In this document: one piece after another, positions 32,841-40,268 of the stretch | How the letters are laid out: each line of letters begins with the position of its first letter | Position numbering within the stretch: position 1 is the first letter of the stretch | Source: CAYTZH01 sp964442285 | GTDB taxonomy: Bacteria > Myxococcota_A > UBA9160 > JAFDET01 | Reading direction: 5' to 3' | DNA length: 64,000 nucleotides | NCBI GenBank assembly: GCA_964442285.1 | Contig: CAYTZH010000019.1 | Location: 1 to 64,000, forward strand | Made by a program: the position numbers and the translations under genes | The notes under the pieces: generated by a model | What the model saw: the letters and a program-made list of their open reading frames with translations, nothing else | The model's database searches: none | Told to the model about the DNA's origin: nothing

Positions 32841-33422
32841 ATGGCAGCGATGCGCAGGCCGACACTGAACCTTCTCGTCGACGGGGCCGCCTTCGTCGGC
32901 TTCGTGTTCCTGGTCTCGACGGGTGTGCTGATGCGCTACGTGCTGCCGCCGGGCAGCGGGACGCGCACCCTGGTCTGGGGCCTCGACCGCCACGATTGGG
33001 GAGCGCTCCACTTCTGGATCGCAGGGGTCTTCCTCGCGGTCCTCGCGATCCACCTGGTCCTGCACGGCAGGTGGATCTTGTCCGTGCTGCGAGGGCGACC
33101 CCGCCAGGGCTCGGGCGCCCGGGTGGCGCTGGGCCTGGTCGGGCTTCTGGCTGTCCTGGCGCTCGCCCTGGCTCCGCTCGTGAGTCCCGTCGAACGCGTC
33201 GAGGCGGCTGGAAGCGATCGTCCGACCTTGCGTGGCTCGATGACCCTCTCGGACGTCGACCGCCAGACTGGGGTCCCTGCGAGCCACGTGCTGCGCGAGC
33301 TGGGGCTGCCGCTGGATGTCGCGCGCGACGAGCCGCTCGGCCGATTGGGTCGCCAGCACGGCTTCGGCATGACAGAGATCCGCCGAATCGTCGAAGGCTA
33401 CGAACGAGGAGAACACCCGTAG
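32841..33422 (+). CDS. DUF4405-like b-type cytochrome membrane protein
   Basis: A 193-residue protein with three or four membrane helices. Histidines at positions 51, 57, 71 and 75 (HDWGALHFW and IHLVLHGRW) are placed as haem b ligands, as in DUF4405/cytochrome b561-like proteins. The C-terminal 55 residues form a soluble helical domain (TLSDVDRQTGVPASHVLRELGLP) common in that group. With the DUF2231-like partner it may form a membrane electron-transfer pair controlled by the divergent LuxR protein. The start may be ATG 32841 or 32850. Confidence 0.7.
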   Translation: MAAMRRPTLNLLVDGAAFVGFVFLVSTGVLMRYVLPPGSGTRTLVWGLDRHDWGALHFWIAGVFLAVLAIHLVLHGRWILSVLRGRPRQGSGARVALGLVGLLAVLALALAPLVSPVERVEAAGSDRPTLRGSMTLSDVDRQTGVPASHVLRELGLPLDVARDEPLGRLGRQHGFGMTEIRRIVEGYERGEHP

Positions 33423-33551
33423 CTCGGCCGACTGGTGTTCTGAAACGGATTGTCGGGAGGTATTGATGATCGCCGACACTTTGTGTCGTTCCGCCGATGC
33501 CGACCCAGACCGACCAGGCGACCATCCGGCGGCTCTGGTCTGGGGGCGGGG

Positions 33552-33836
33552 TCAGCCCTCGAACGTGCGCGGCCGGCGGCGGGCGTGATAGACGGCGAGG
33601 ACGTCGATTCGGTCTTCCCGGATGACGTAGAACACGCCGTAGGGGAAGCGGCGAAGCGGGGCCCGACGGACGCGCGGATACGCTTCCGGATAGGCTTCGG
33701 GGTGGCGTTGGATTCGCGTCAAGGAGGCGTCCACGGCGCGAAGGAATGCCTCGCCCAACCCGGGAAGCCGCTCCTCGTACCAGGCGAACGCATCGACGAG
33801 ATCCGCCTCAGCCCGGGGCCGAAGGATGACCGGCAA
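33552..33836 (-). CDS. RelE/ParE-family toxin
   Basis: A 94-residue RelE/ParE superfamily toxin: ILRPRAEADLVDAFAWYEE at the N-terminus, GLGEAFLRAVDASLTRIQRHPEAYP in the middle and RRFPYGVFYVIREDRIDVLAVYHARR at the end. It lies 3 nt downstream of its antitoxin gene. It probably stabilises island 1, at whose distal edge it sits. Whether it acts on mRNA or gyrase cannot be told. Confidence 0.85.
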   Translation of the reverse strand: MPVILRPRAEADLVDAFAWYEERLPGLGEAFLRAVDASLTRIQRHPEAYPEAYPRVRRAPLRRFPYGVFYVIREDRIDVLAVYHARRRPRTFEG

Positions 33837-35571
33837 GGCTCACTGCCGATTCCGAATGCGCTCGCGCACCTCCTGCCAGGGGGCGCCGCCCGTCGGATCC
33901 GCCTCGGCCTCGGCCAGGCGCCGCTCGAGATCCTGCCGCTGCTCCTCCGTGAGCGGGTAGGGCTCTCGCTCGCAGTCCGCGGCGATGCTGTCCCACAGCT
34001 CCTGGACCAGCTCGAGCCGCTCGGCGACCGAGAGCTTGAGGAGCTCGTCTCGCAGTTCGTGGCTCATTTCGCGTGTGGCCTCCTGAGACCGCTCGAGGCG
34101 ACCTGGTGAGTGTATCGGTCCCCGTGACGGCTCGCTGAGGGTCCCAGGGCCGCGGCGGCCTCTGGCGGCGGATCGTCGTCGCCCCGCTTCGCGGGGGCCT
34201 TGCCCTTGCCCGCGCCCCGTGCGCGCCCCGATCCGCGCTTGGAAGTGCCCGACTTCTTTGCTTTCTTGTTGCCCTTGCGCCGGGTTCGATTCCCGCCGCC
34301 TCCACCATTTTTCGCTGCGGTTTCGAAGGCTTGCGAGACTGCTCCCCCTCTTGGCGACAAGCTGGCGACAAACCGTCGCCCTCCGGTGTCGGCCGAACCG
34401 GCCGTAGAACCGCGATGAGCGCCTCGTCCGCGAGCCGCGCGTAGCGCTCCACCGAACGCCGGTCGCGGTGGCCGAGGAAGCGCTGCAGCAGACGATCCTC
34501 CACCCCGCGCCGCTTCGCGTTGGTGGCGAAGGTGTGCTTGGTGCCCTCGTAGAGCGAGATCGGTGCGCTGAGGCCCACGGCACCGCAGGCCGCCTCCCAG
34601 CGGCGGTGGAGTGACGTCGGCGTCCAGCGGCGAGCGGGGTCCTTGCCCCGGGCGTTCTCGAACAGGAGACCGCCCCGGATCCGCCGCTCGGCCGGGACGT
34701 GCCGCTCGATCCACGCCTGGAGCTCCGGGTCCACGGGGAGGCGCTTGCCGCGGTTGTTCTTCGGGGCCCGTACGGGGTCGGAGAGCCGGCGCCCCTTCAG
34801 CGCGCGGGTCACGTGGAGCCAGCCGTCCTGGTAGTCGGCGGCCTCGAGTGCCACGGCCTCGCCGGGACGAAGGCCCATTCGAGCCAGGGCGAGGAAGATC
34901 CCGCGGTCGGCCTCGGGGATGGCTGCGAGGATCGCGTCCTGGGTTTCGAGCGTGAGAACGCGCAGCTCGTGCTCCGGGACCTTCGGCCAGGGGAACTCGG
35001 GCAGCTCGCGAATCTTCCGCCGCCGCTTCAGCCAGCCAACGAAGGAGCGGAAGGCGGCGATCACGTTGTGGCGTGTCTTCGGCGAGAGGCCGCGATCCGC
35101 GAGCCAGTGCGACCAGTCTTCGAGCGTTCCGTACTCGATCTCGTGGATGCTCCGGTGTCGCCACCAGGAGAAATGTCCGCTCGCTCGCGCGTAGCGCTCG
35201 AGCTCGCGCAGGTAGGTGGGCGAGCGGTCGCCCGCTGCCGCCTCGCGCCGCTTCAGGTCGAGCCACTTCTCGAGCCAGGCCGGCACGAGGTTCGGCTTCG
35301 CGTGCGCTGGCAGGTAGTCGGCGAGGACCTCTTCGAGCGGTCGCTCTTCGGCGACCTGGCCGCGGATCTGTTCCAGCAGCCGACGTGCCGTGGCCTCGTC
35401 CGTGATGCGGATGCCGCGGTTCGACCACACGCGCCCGTAGGGGCGGAAGTCCAGGAAGAACTCGCGGCCGCCGCGGCGGCTCCGGATGCGTCCGAGCTTG
35501 CCCACGAGCTCCCAGCGTACCGCACGCTGGGTGCCCTCCAGTGAGGCGAGAACCTGTGCCGGCGAGGGCAT
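33808..35571 (-). CDS. int: Tyrosine site-specific integrase of island 2
   Basis: A tyrosine recombinase homologous to the island 1 enzyme throughout (shared AGDRSPTY, EDWSHWLADRGLSPKTR, MGLRPGEAVAL, GTKHTFAT, RYARLADEAL). It has Arg in GLRPGEA, Lys-His in YEGTKHTFA, GHRD and a Tyr in VERYARL. The frame is open for 587 residues, but the catalytic part ends near residue 400 and the attachment copy is reached at about residue 422, the same distance as in island 1. The rest overlaps the antitoxin gene and is probably non-functional read-through created when island 1 inserted. Confidence 0.88.
   Translation of the reverse strand: MPSPAQVLASLEGTQRAVRWELVGKLGRIRSRRGGREFFLDFRPYGRVWSNRGIRITDEATARRLLEQIRGQVAEERPLEEVLADYLPAHAKPNLVPAWLEKWLDLKRREAAAGDRSPTYLRELERYARASGHFSWWRHRSIHEIEYGTLEDWSHWLADRGLSPKTRHNVIAAFRSFVGWLKRRRKIRELPEFPWPKVPEHELRVLTLETQDAILAAIPEADRGIFLALARMGLRPGEAVALEAADYQDGWLHVTRALKGRRLSDPVRAPKNNRGKRLPVDPELQAWIERHVPAERRIRGGLLFENARGKDPARRWTPTSLHRRWEAACGAVGLSAPISLYEGTKHTFATNAKRRGVEDRLLQRFLGHRDRRSVERYARLADEALIAVLRPVRPTPEGDGLSPACRQEGEQSRKPSKPQRKMVEAAGIEPGARATRKQRSRALPSADRGAHGARARARPPRSGATTIRRQRPPRPWDPQRAVTGTDTLTRSPRAVSGGHTRNEPRTARRAPQALGRRAARAGPGAVGQHRRGLRARALPAHGGAAAGSRAAPGRGRGGSDGRRPLAGGARAHSESAVSLAGHPSAPG
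33840..34067 (-). CDS. Antitoxin of the addiction-module component type
   Basis: A 75-residue acidic protein. LLKLSVAERLELVQELWDSIA is the signature of short antitoxins paired with ParE/RelE-like toxins, and a charged tail (EEQRQDLERRLAEAEADP) follows. The ATG is at 34067. Its promoter must lie in 34068-34280, which has no other gene in this orientation apart from read-through of the integrase frame. Autoregulation is typical. Confidence 0.82.
   Translation of the reverse strand: MSHELRDELLKLSVAERLELVQELWDSIAADCEREPYPLTEEQRQDLERRLAEAEADPTGGAPWQEVRERIRNRQ
34281..34307. other. Second attachment-site copy (island 1 / island 2 boundary)
   Basis: A 27-nt copy of the tmRNA 3' end, identical to 29151-29177, followed by ATTTTTCGC. 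Upstream bases differ from tmRNA, so this is not a second tmRNA gene. It marks the right end of island 1 and the left end of island 2. Confidence 0.88.
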
Positions 35572-35601
35572 CCCCGAACCGCCTTCCTGGACCTGCCGCG
35601 G

Positions 35602-35862
35602 TCACAGGTGCCCCTCGCTCTCGGGTGCCGTGCGCGGAGCCGCGCGGCCTCGTCGGTGGCGACCGAAGGCCCGATCCGACGCCAGGAACTGCTCGACCAT
35701 GGCCTGGACCAGATCGGGGAGCGCGATCTCGTGGCCGTGCTCCTCCCCGTAGAGCCGCGCGTACAGCTCGAGGTCCGCCACCAAGGCGCCGGGCAGGCGC
35801 AGACGTACCGTCTTCTCGGGAAGCTCTTGGCGTTGCTCGCGGAGCTTGATCGAGCGCTTCAT
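35602..35862 (-). CDS. DUF2274-like small protein
   Basis: An 86-residue protein. LPEKTVRLRLPGALVADLELYARLYG and LVQAMVEQFLASDRAF resemble DUF2274 proteins, small ribbon-helix-helix-like factors of conjugative and mobilisable elements. Its start overlaps the end of the next upstream gene by 4 nt. A transfer-region regulator is likely, target unknown. Confidence 0.7.
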   Translation of the reverse strand: MKRSIKLREQRQELPEKTVRLRLPGALVADLELYARLYGEEHGHEIALPDLVQAMVEQFLASDRAFGRHRRGRAAPRTAPESEGHL

Positions 35863-36329
35863 CGGGCGGCCTCCCCAGGCCCACCGTCTTCGACCATGCG
35901 ACGCACGCCGACTCGCCAGCGGCCGTGGCTCTCGCGGCCCTGCTCCTGCCTCGAATCTGCCTCCCTACGCCGCGGCGGGGGCAACAGCACGAAGAGCCAG
36001 AGTGCCAGGTGGTCGACCATGCATCCCACGCGACGCAGCTCGGCCGAGGCCTCCTGCTGGCGCAGGGCGTGCTGCTCGAGCGTCGCCGCGAGCCGCTCCT
36101 CCATCGCATCGAGGATCTTGTGGCGGAGCGCAGCCGCGCCGGCCTTACCGGGCGGAGGCACCGCTTCGAGCGCATCGGCCCAGTCGGCCTCGATCTCGTA
36201 GCAGAGCTCGAGCCGGTCGCGGACGCAGCGCGAGAGGGAGGCGCGGCGCACCGCCGCGTCGCGCAGCACCCGTTCGTAGAGCTCCGGCGGAACCCAGATC
36301 CGGAGTTCTTGAAGCCGTCCCCTCGGCAC
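35859..36329 (-). CDS. Ribbon-helix-helix/coiled-coil protein, island paralogue B
   Basis: A 156-residue relative of the island 1 protein at 30982-31479. It has an N-terminal RIWVPPELYERVLRDAAVRRASLSRCVRDRLE (likely ribbon-helix-helix), a central DAMEERLAATLEQHALRQQEASAELRRV coiled coil, and VDHLALWLFVLLPPPRR. Start is GTG with a long G tract 7 nt upstream. It lies between the relaxase and the DUF2274-like gene, suggesting a relaxosome accessory or regulator. Confidence 0.65.
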   Translation of the reverse strand: MPRGRLQELRIWVPPELYERVLRDAAVRRASLSRCVRDRLELCYEIEADWADALEAVPPPGKAGAAALRHKILDAMEERLAATLEQHALRQQEASAELRRVGCMVDHLALWLFVLLPPPRRREADSRQEQGRESHGRWRVGVRRMVEDGGPGEAAR

Positions 36330-36470
36330 GTGAAGTCCCCCCCTTGCTCGGGGGATCGACTCTGCAACGGTCGGGCCAAGTTCGAGTCGGAGCTCTCTGG
36401 GATAAGAGACGAGGCCGCTACCGGCCTCGGCCGAGATCGCGTTCCCGTTCCCGATCGCGGACCTGCCACG

Positions 36471-37943
36471 TCATCTGCGACTCGCGCCCGCGCTCGGAAG
36501 ATGTGCGCTCGAGACTCGCAGCGACCCGCGATCCGATCTGGAGATCGCGTCCTTGGCTGGGGATGGCGACGGCTCGCCAGCTCGCGCGAAGCCGCGAGTC
36601 GCCGGTGCAGGCGCCGTTCGGGGGGCGGATCGGCTGCGCTCCAGGGCCTCCAGATCGAGCACTGTTGCGAGCTCGCGGGTGCGTACGAGGTCCCGCAGGC
36701 GCCCATGCTCCTGGATCTCGGTCCATCGCACCCGGCGACCACGATGCTCGCTCTGGTGCTCGAGCATGGTCACGACGTGGCCGCGGCGCAGCCCTCCCTG
36801 GCCACGCCTCTCCTCCATCGCGGGCGTCTGGGGAACGAGCAGCACGCGGCCGTCGGTCGCCTCCAGGACCAGGAACGGAGCCTCACCGAGCTCGTTGTCC
36901 GCGGTGCCCGCGACGCGGCCGCGGACACGCATCCCGGGCTCGAGGCGCACCACCTCGCGCGCGGCCGACGGGTCGGTGATACCCAGGTTGCCCCGCCCCA
37001 GGCTCTTCTGGACGTCTCCCAGGATCTGCATCTCCCGCAGGGCAGGGCGGTGGTCGAGCGACAGGCGCCAGGTCTTGGCGCCGGCCCGAGAGGCCAGCCC
37101 GAGTCGCTCCAGGTACTGGAGACGACCGATCAGCTGCAGCCGGAGCTGACCTGCCCGGACCGAGGCCGGCACAGGATCCTCGAACGTGACGAGACGACCG
37201 GGCCCCATGCGCTTCTCCAGGACGGCATCGAGCTCGCCGAAGCGCTGCACCTCGATCCCTCGCTCCCGAGCTCGCACGCGGTCCGCCTCGGTGCGGTAGC
37301 CGAGCGCCTGGGTCGCCAGCTCGCGGCTGCGCAGCCGGACGCCGTGCTTCACGTACTCGCGATCCAGCAGCAGCGGTGTCCCGGCCTCATCACGGCCCCG
37401 GATCGCCACGTGGACATGGGGGTTGTCCGTGTTGTGGTGGTCGATGGCCACCCACTCGAGCCGCGTTCCGAGATCCCGCTCCATGGCGTTCACGACGCGC
37501 CGGGTGTGGTCCAACAGGTCGAGCGCCTCGCCGCGCTCGGGCGACAGGATCATCTTCCACAGGCGCGGATCCTCGGCCTGCTGCCAGCCGTCGAGCCGCC
37601 GGTCGATCTCCACCGCGCTCTCCGAAGCGTCGAAGCCGAGCCCTTTGTCGCCCTCGCGCTGGGCGCCTTCGCGGGCCAGGTAGCGGCCGTGGGCCCGCCA
37701 GCCTCCGGGCGTCTTGTTCGCCACGTACTGGAGCTTCACGATGCTGCGCTGCTGGCGGGTGCCCGGGCCGTAGCCAGGTCGGCTGAGGGCACGGCCCTTG
37801 GAGCGCGAGCGCCCCTCGCGATGTCGGACTCGCGCCGAAACCTTGCGGAGCAGGAGCCCGCGGCCTTCGCTGCGTTCGGCACGGATGCGCCCCGGCCGGA
37901 CGCACCGCGTGCGTTCGGAGGGATCGTCGCCGTCGCGCTTCAT
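36471..37943 (-). CDS. Relaxase/mobilisation nuclease (VirD2/DUF3363 type)
   Basis: A 490-residue relaxase. The N-terminus MKRDGDDPSERTRCVRPGRIR is typical of DUF3363-type relaxases. The catalytic region has a Tyr in KLQYVANKTPGGWRAHGRYL, MILSPERG, and the metal-binding histidines in AIDHHNTDNPHVHVAIRG. The C-terminal half carries an OB-like segment. It nicks the transfer origin to start mobilisation. The ATG at 37943 fits the family better than one at 38099, which adds 52 unrelated residues. No coupling protein is seen. Confidence 0.85.
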   Translation of the reverse strand: MKRDGDDPSERTRCVRPGRIRAERSEGRGLLLRKVSARVRHREGRSRSKGRALSRPGYGPGTRQQRSIVKLQYVANKTPGGWRAHGRYLAREGAQREGDKGLGFDASESAVEIDRRLDGWQQAEDPRLWKMILSPERGEALDLLDHTRRVVNAMERDLGTRLEWVAIDHHNTDNPHVHVAIRGRDEAGTPLLLDREYVKHGVRLRSRELATQALGYRTEADRVRARERGIEVQRFGELDAVLEKRMGPGRLVTFEDPVPASVRAGQLRLQLIGRLQYLERLGLASRAGAKTWRLSLDHRPALREMQILGDVQKSLGRGNLGITDPSAAREVVRLEPGMRVRGRVAGTADNELGEAPFLVLEATDGRVLLVPQTPAMEERRGQGGLRRGHVVTMLEHQSEHRGRRVRWTEIQEHGRLRDLVRTRELATVLDLEALERSRSAPRTAPAPATRGFARAGEPSPSPAKDAISRSDRGSLRVSSAHLPSAGASRR

Positions 37944-38216
37944 GCGACGGTGTCGAGCGTTCGCAGCAGGAGACGTGCTCGCACGCGAGCAACGTAGCCG
38001 CGCACACGGACGGCGGGAATCCGGGACCCAAGTGCGCGGCGCGTCGAGTGGAGCCCGCGCGACCTCCGGTTTCTTTATCCTTGCTGTCTCGCCCTCCACG
38101 GCTTCGGAGCGTTTCCGCTCCGCGGGCCACGTCGTCTGAGGCCGACCGGCTCGCTGCTGCCGTCAACATCCGTCGGGGGCAGGCGTGAAGGAGAGGAGTC
38201 GGCCTCACTTGAAACC

Positions 38217-38355
38217 TTGGTTCTGCGCGCGCTCAACGGCGGGCCGCTCGGGAACGCGCGCATCATCGAGGAGATGACCGCGCTGATGATCAGGCTCAAC
38301 GTCCGCTACAAGAAGCCCGAGCGCCGCGGCGTCTGCTTCGGGGCCTGCTCGACGA
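38217..38355 (+). pseudogene. Unrecognised reading-frame remnant at island edge
   Basis: The stretch 37944-38355 has no complete gene. In it a frame beginning near TTG 38217 encodes LRALNGGPLGNARIIEEM and RLNVRYKKPERRG, which looks protein-like. It then runs into the antisense of the TetR gene without a plausible end. It may be the tail of a gene cut when the island formed. I do not recognise the family. Confidence 0.3.
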
Positions 38356-38955
38356 CTAGGCCGCGCTCACCAGGTAGAGATCGACGAGCGCGTGCAGGTC
38401 GCTGCGCTCCTGCTCCGCGTCCGCTGGCGCGGCGATCAGAAAGCCGAAGACGCCGGTCAGGAACAGCCGCATCGCGAGCTCGGGGCCGAAGCCCTCGCGC
38501 AGCTCCCCAGCGGCTTCGGCCTGCGCGAAGCGCCGCCGCACCTCCTCGACGGAGAGCATCGGCGTCTTCCCCCACGCCACGTCCTCGGGGGGTCGCACCC
38601 AGTTGTTGACCACGTCGCGGAACAGGCCGCCGCGCCCCACGCGATCTTCGATCTCGACGAGGCCGTCCACGAAGCCGTGGAGAGCGTCGCGCGCCGTCGG
38701 GAGGCCCGAGATGCTCTCGACGAGTTCGTTCTCGAGCAGCCACTGGAGCTCGAGCAGCACGTGCTGCTTGGTGGGGAAGTGGAAGTAGAAGCTCGGGCGC
38801 GAGACGCCGGCGCGCACGGCGATGCGAGCGATGCTCGCCGCCTCGAAGCCGTTGCTCCGGAACTCCTCGAGGGCAGCCTCGTAGATGCGTCGCCGGGTCG
38901 CGAGACTGCGCCGCTCGTTTCCGTCGGGGCGGCGATAGGGCGAGTCGGACCTCAC
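38356..38955 (-). CDS. TetR-family regulator of the P450 operon
   Basis: A 199-residue TetR regulator. The HTH is RRRIYEAALEEFRSNGFEAASIARIAVRAGVSRPSFYFHFPTK (in overlapping pieces) and the C-terminal ligand domain is helical. It starts with GTG overlapping the P450 stop (GTGA), so it is the last gene of that operon and may control it. The effector is unknown. Confidence 0.88.
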   Translation of the reverse strand: MRSDSPYRRPDGNERRSLATRRRIYEAALEEFRSNGFEAASIARIAVRAGVSRPSFYFHFPTKQHVLLELQWLLENELVESISGLPTARDALHGFVDGLVEIEDRVGRGGLFRDVVNNWVRPPEDVAWGKTPMLSVEEVRRRFAQAEAAGELREGFGPELAMRLFLTGVFGFLIAAPADAEQERSDLHALVDLYLVSAA

Positions 38956-40196
38956 GCGGGAAGGACCACGGGCATGTCCACGAGCCCGTTCATCAGGTTC
39001 GACGGCAGCGGCTCGATCGGGCCCGCGAGCTCGATCCCCGAGAGCAGCGGCAGCAGCTCCTCGAACATCACGCGCGCCTCGAGGCGCGCAAGAGACGCGC
39101 CCAGGCACAAGTGCTCGCCGAAGCCGAACGCCACGTGCTGCTTTGCGTTCGGGCGGTCGATGCGGAACTCGTCGCTGTCCTCGCCGAACACCTCCTCGTC
39201 GCGGTTCGCGGACGCGTAGAGCATCGCGAGCCAGTCCCCCTCACGGATGGTCTTGTCCCGCAACCCGACGTCGCGCGTCGCGACGCGACAGAAGTTCCGC
39301 ACCGGGCTCACGAGGCGCAGCATCTCCTCGATGGCGTTCGGCAGTCGTTCCGGCTCCGCCGAGAGCCGTTCGCGCTGATCGGGGTTCTCGAAGAGCAGCT
39401 TCATGCCCCCGGAGATCAGATTGCGGGTGGTCTCGTTGCCCGCCACGAGCAGCGTCATGAGGAACATCACGACCTCGGGGTCGCTCAGCCGGTCGCCGTC
39501 GATCTCGGCGCGTAGCAGCATGGACAGCACGTCATCGCGCGGCGCATCGTGACGCTCCTTCACGCGGTCGGCGAGGTAGGCGAACAGCTCGACCAGGCTC
39601 TGCTGCGACTCCTCGTCGAAGATGCCGGCGCCGGTGCGGATCATCTGGTCGCTCCAGCGCCGGAAGTCGGGGTGATCCTCGCGCGGCACGCCGAGCATCT
39701 CCGCGATCACGAGCATGGGCAGCGGCACCGCGAGGTCGTCGACGAAGTCCACTACCTCGCCGCGGGGCACGGCCGCTATCGTCTCTCGCGCGATCTCGCG
39801 GACTCGGGGCTCTAAGTGGCCGGCAGCGCGTGGCGTGAAGGCGCCGATCACGAGCTTGCGCATGCGGTTGTGCTGTGGCGGGTCCATCATGATGATGTTG
39901 GGCGCCGACGCGAGGGCGGTCTGCAGCATCTCGTCCGGGATCGCGTCGCCCCGATCGCGCTCGAGAGCGACCTGGAAGATCTGGGTGCCGCGCGACGAGC
40001 AGAAGTCGCGCGGTCGGCGCCCCACGTCCTGCACGTCCGCATGCCTCGTAATGCACCAGAATCTCCCGCCCTCGTACCAGTGCACAGGGTCGTCGCGGCG
40101 CAGCGCGGCGAACGCGGGCTCGGGGTCGCCGAGGTAGAAGTCGACGGTCTCGGGCGCGAAGCCGGGCGGCGAGGCGAAGGGGCGGGCGGGCTCCAT
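38952..40196 (-). CDS. Cytochrome P450 monooxygenase
   Basis: A 414-residue soluble bacterial P450. The I-helix is AGNETTRN (252-259), the ExxR motif is EMLR (291-294), and the haem loop is FGFGEHLCLG with Cys364. The ATG at 40196 has GGAGGAG upstream; an ATG at 40241 adds 15 residues without support. Place in a steroid/terpenoid-like cluster suggests hydroxylation of a cyclic or alkyl hydrocarbon. No ferredoxin gene is adjacent. Confidence 0.92.
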   Translation of the reverse strand: MEPARPFASPPGFAPETVDFYLGDPEPAFAALRRDDPVHWYEGGRFWCITRHADVQDVGRRPRDFCSSRGTQIFQVALERDRGDAIPDEMLQTALASAPNIIMMDPPQHNRMRKLVIGAFTPRAAGHLEPRVREIARETIAAVPRGEVVDFVDDLAVPLPMLVIAEMLGVPREDHPDFRRWSDQMIRTGAGIFDEESQQSLVELFAYLADRVKERHDAPRDDVLSMLLRAEIDGDRLSDPEVVMFLMTLLVAGNETTRNLISGGMKLLFENPDQRERLSAEPERLPNAIEEMLRLVSPVRNFCRVATRDVGLRDKTIREGDWLAMLYASANRDEEVFGEDSDEFRIDRPNAKQHVAFGFGEHLCLGASLARLEARVMFEELLPLLSGIELAGPIEPLPSNLMNGLVDMPVVLPA

Positions 40197-40268
40197 GGCT
40201 CCTCCTGCGGGCGCTCGACGCAGGATGAACCCTGCTTTCAACGCTCGTCAACGAAAAATTGACGGGTG

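Larger units (their letters stand above)
29178..34307. mobile_element. Integrative island 1 at ssrA
   Basis: About 5.1 kb bounded by two identical 27-nt copies of the tmRNA 3' end. A tyrosine integrase lies at the tmRNA-proximal side, as is usual. Cargo: a ribbon-helix-helix-like protein, a membrane LuxR regulator with two membrane proteins, and a toxin-antitoxin pair at the distal edge. No relaxase or secretion genes are seen. It probably inserted after island 2, whose integrase now lies behind the second copy. Confidence 0.85.
34308..38216. mobile_element. Integrative mobilisable island 2 (right end not found)
   Basis: This stretch carries an integrase related to that of island 1, next to the second attachment copy, then a DUF2274-like gene, a ribbon-helix-helix-like gene and a relaxase, all on the minus strand. 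That set marks a mobilisable element without its own secretion system. No third 27-nt copy was found by eye, so the right end is uncertain, perhaps near 38.1-38.3 kb. Confidence 0.65.

Noticed and set aside
33808..34280. Treating the integrase extension past the attachment copy as a functional domain.
   Set aside because: It overlaps the antitoxin gene in another frame and has no similarity to the equivalent tail of the island 1 integrase.
34281..34307. A second tmRNA gene or a tRNA at the second attachment copy.
   Set aside because: Only the 27-nt 3' end matches. The tag frame and 5' domain are absent and no cloverleaf can be drawn upstream.
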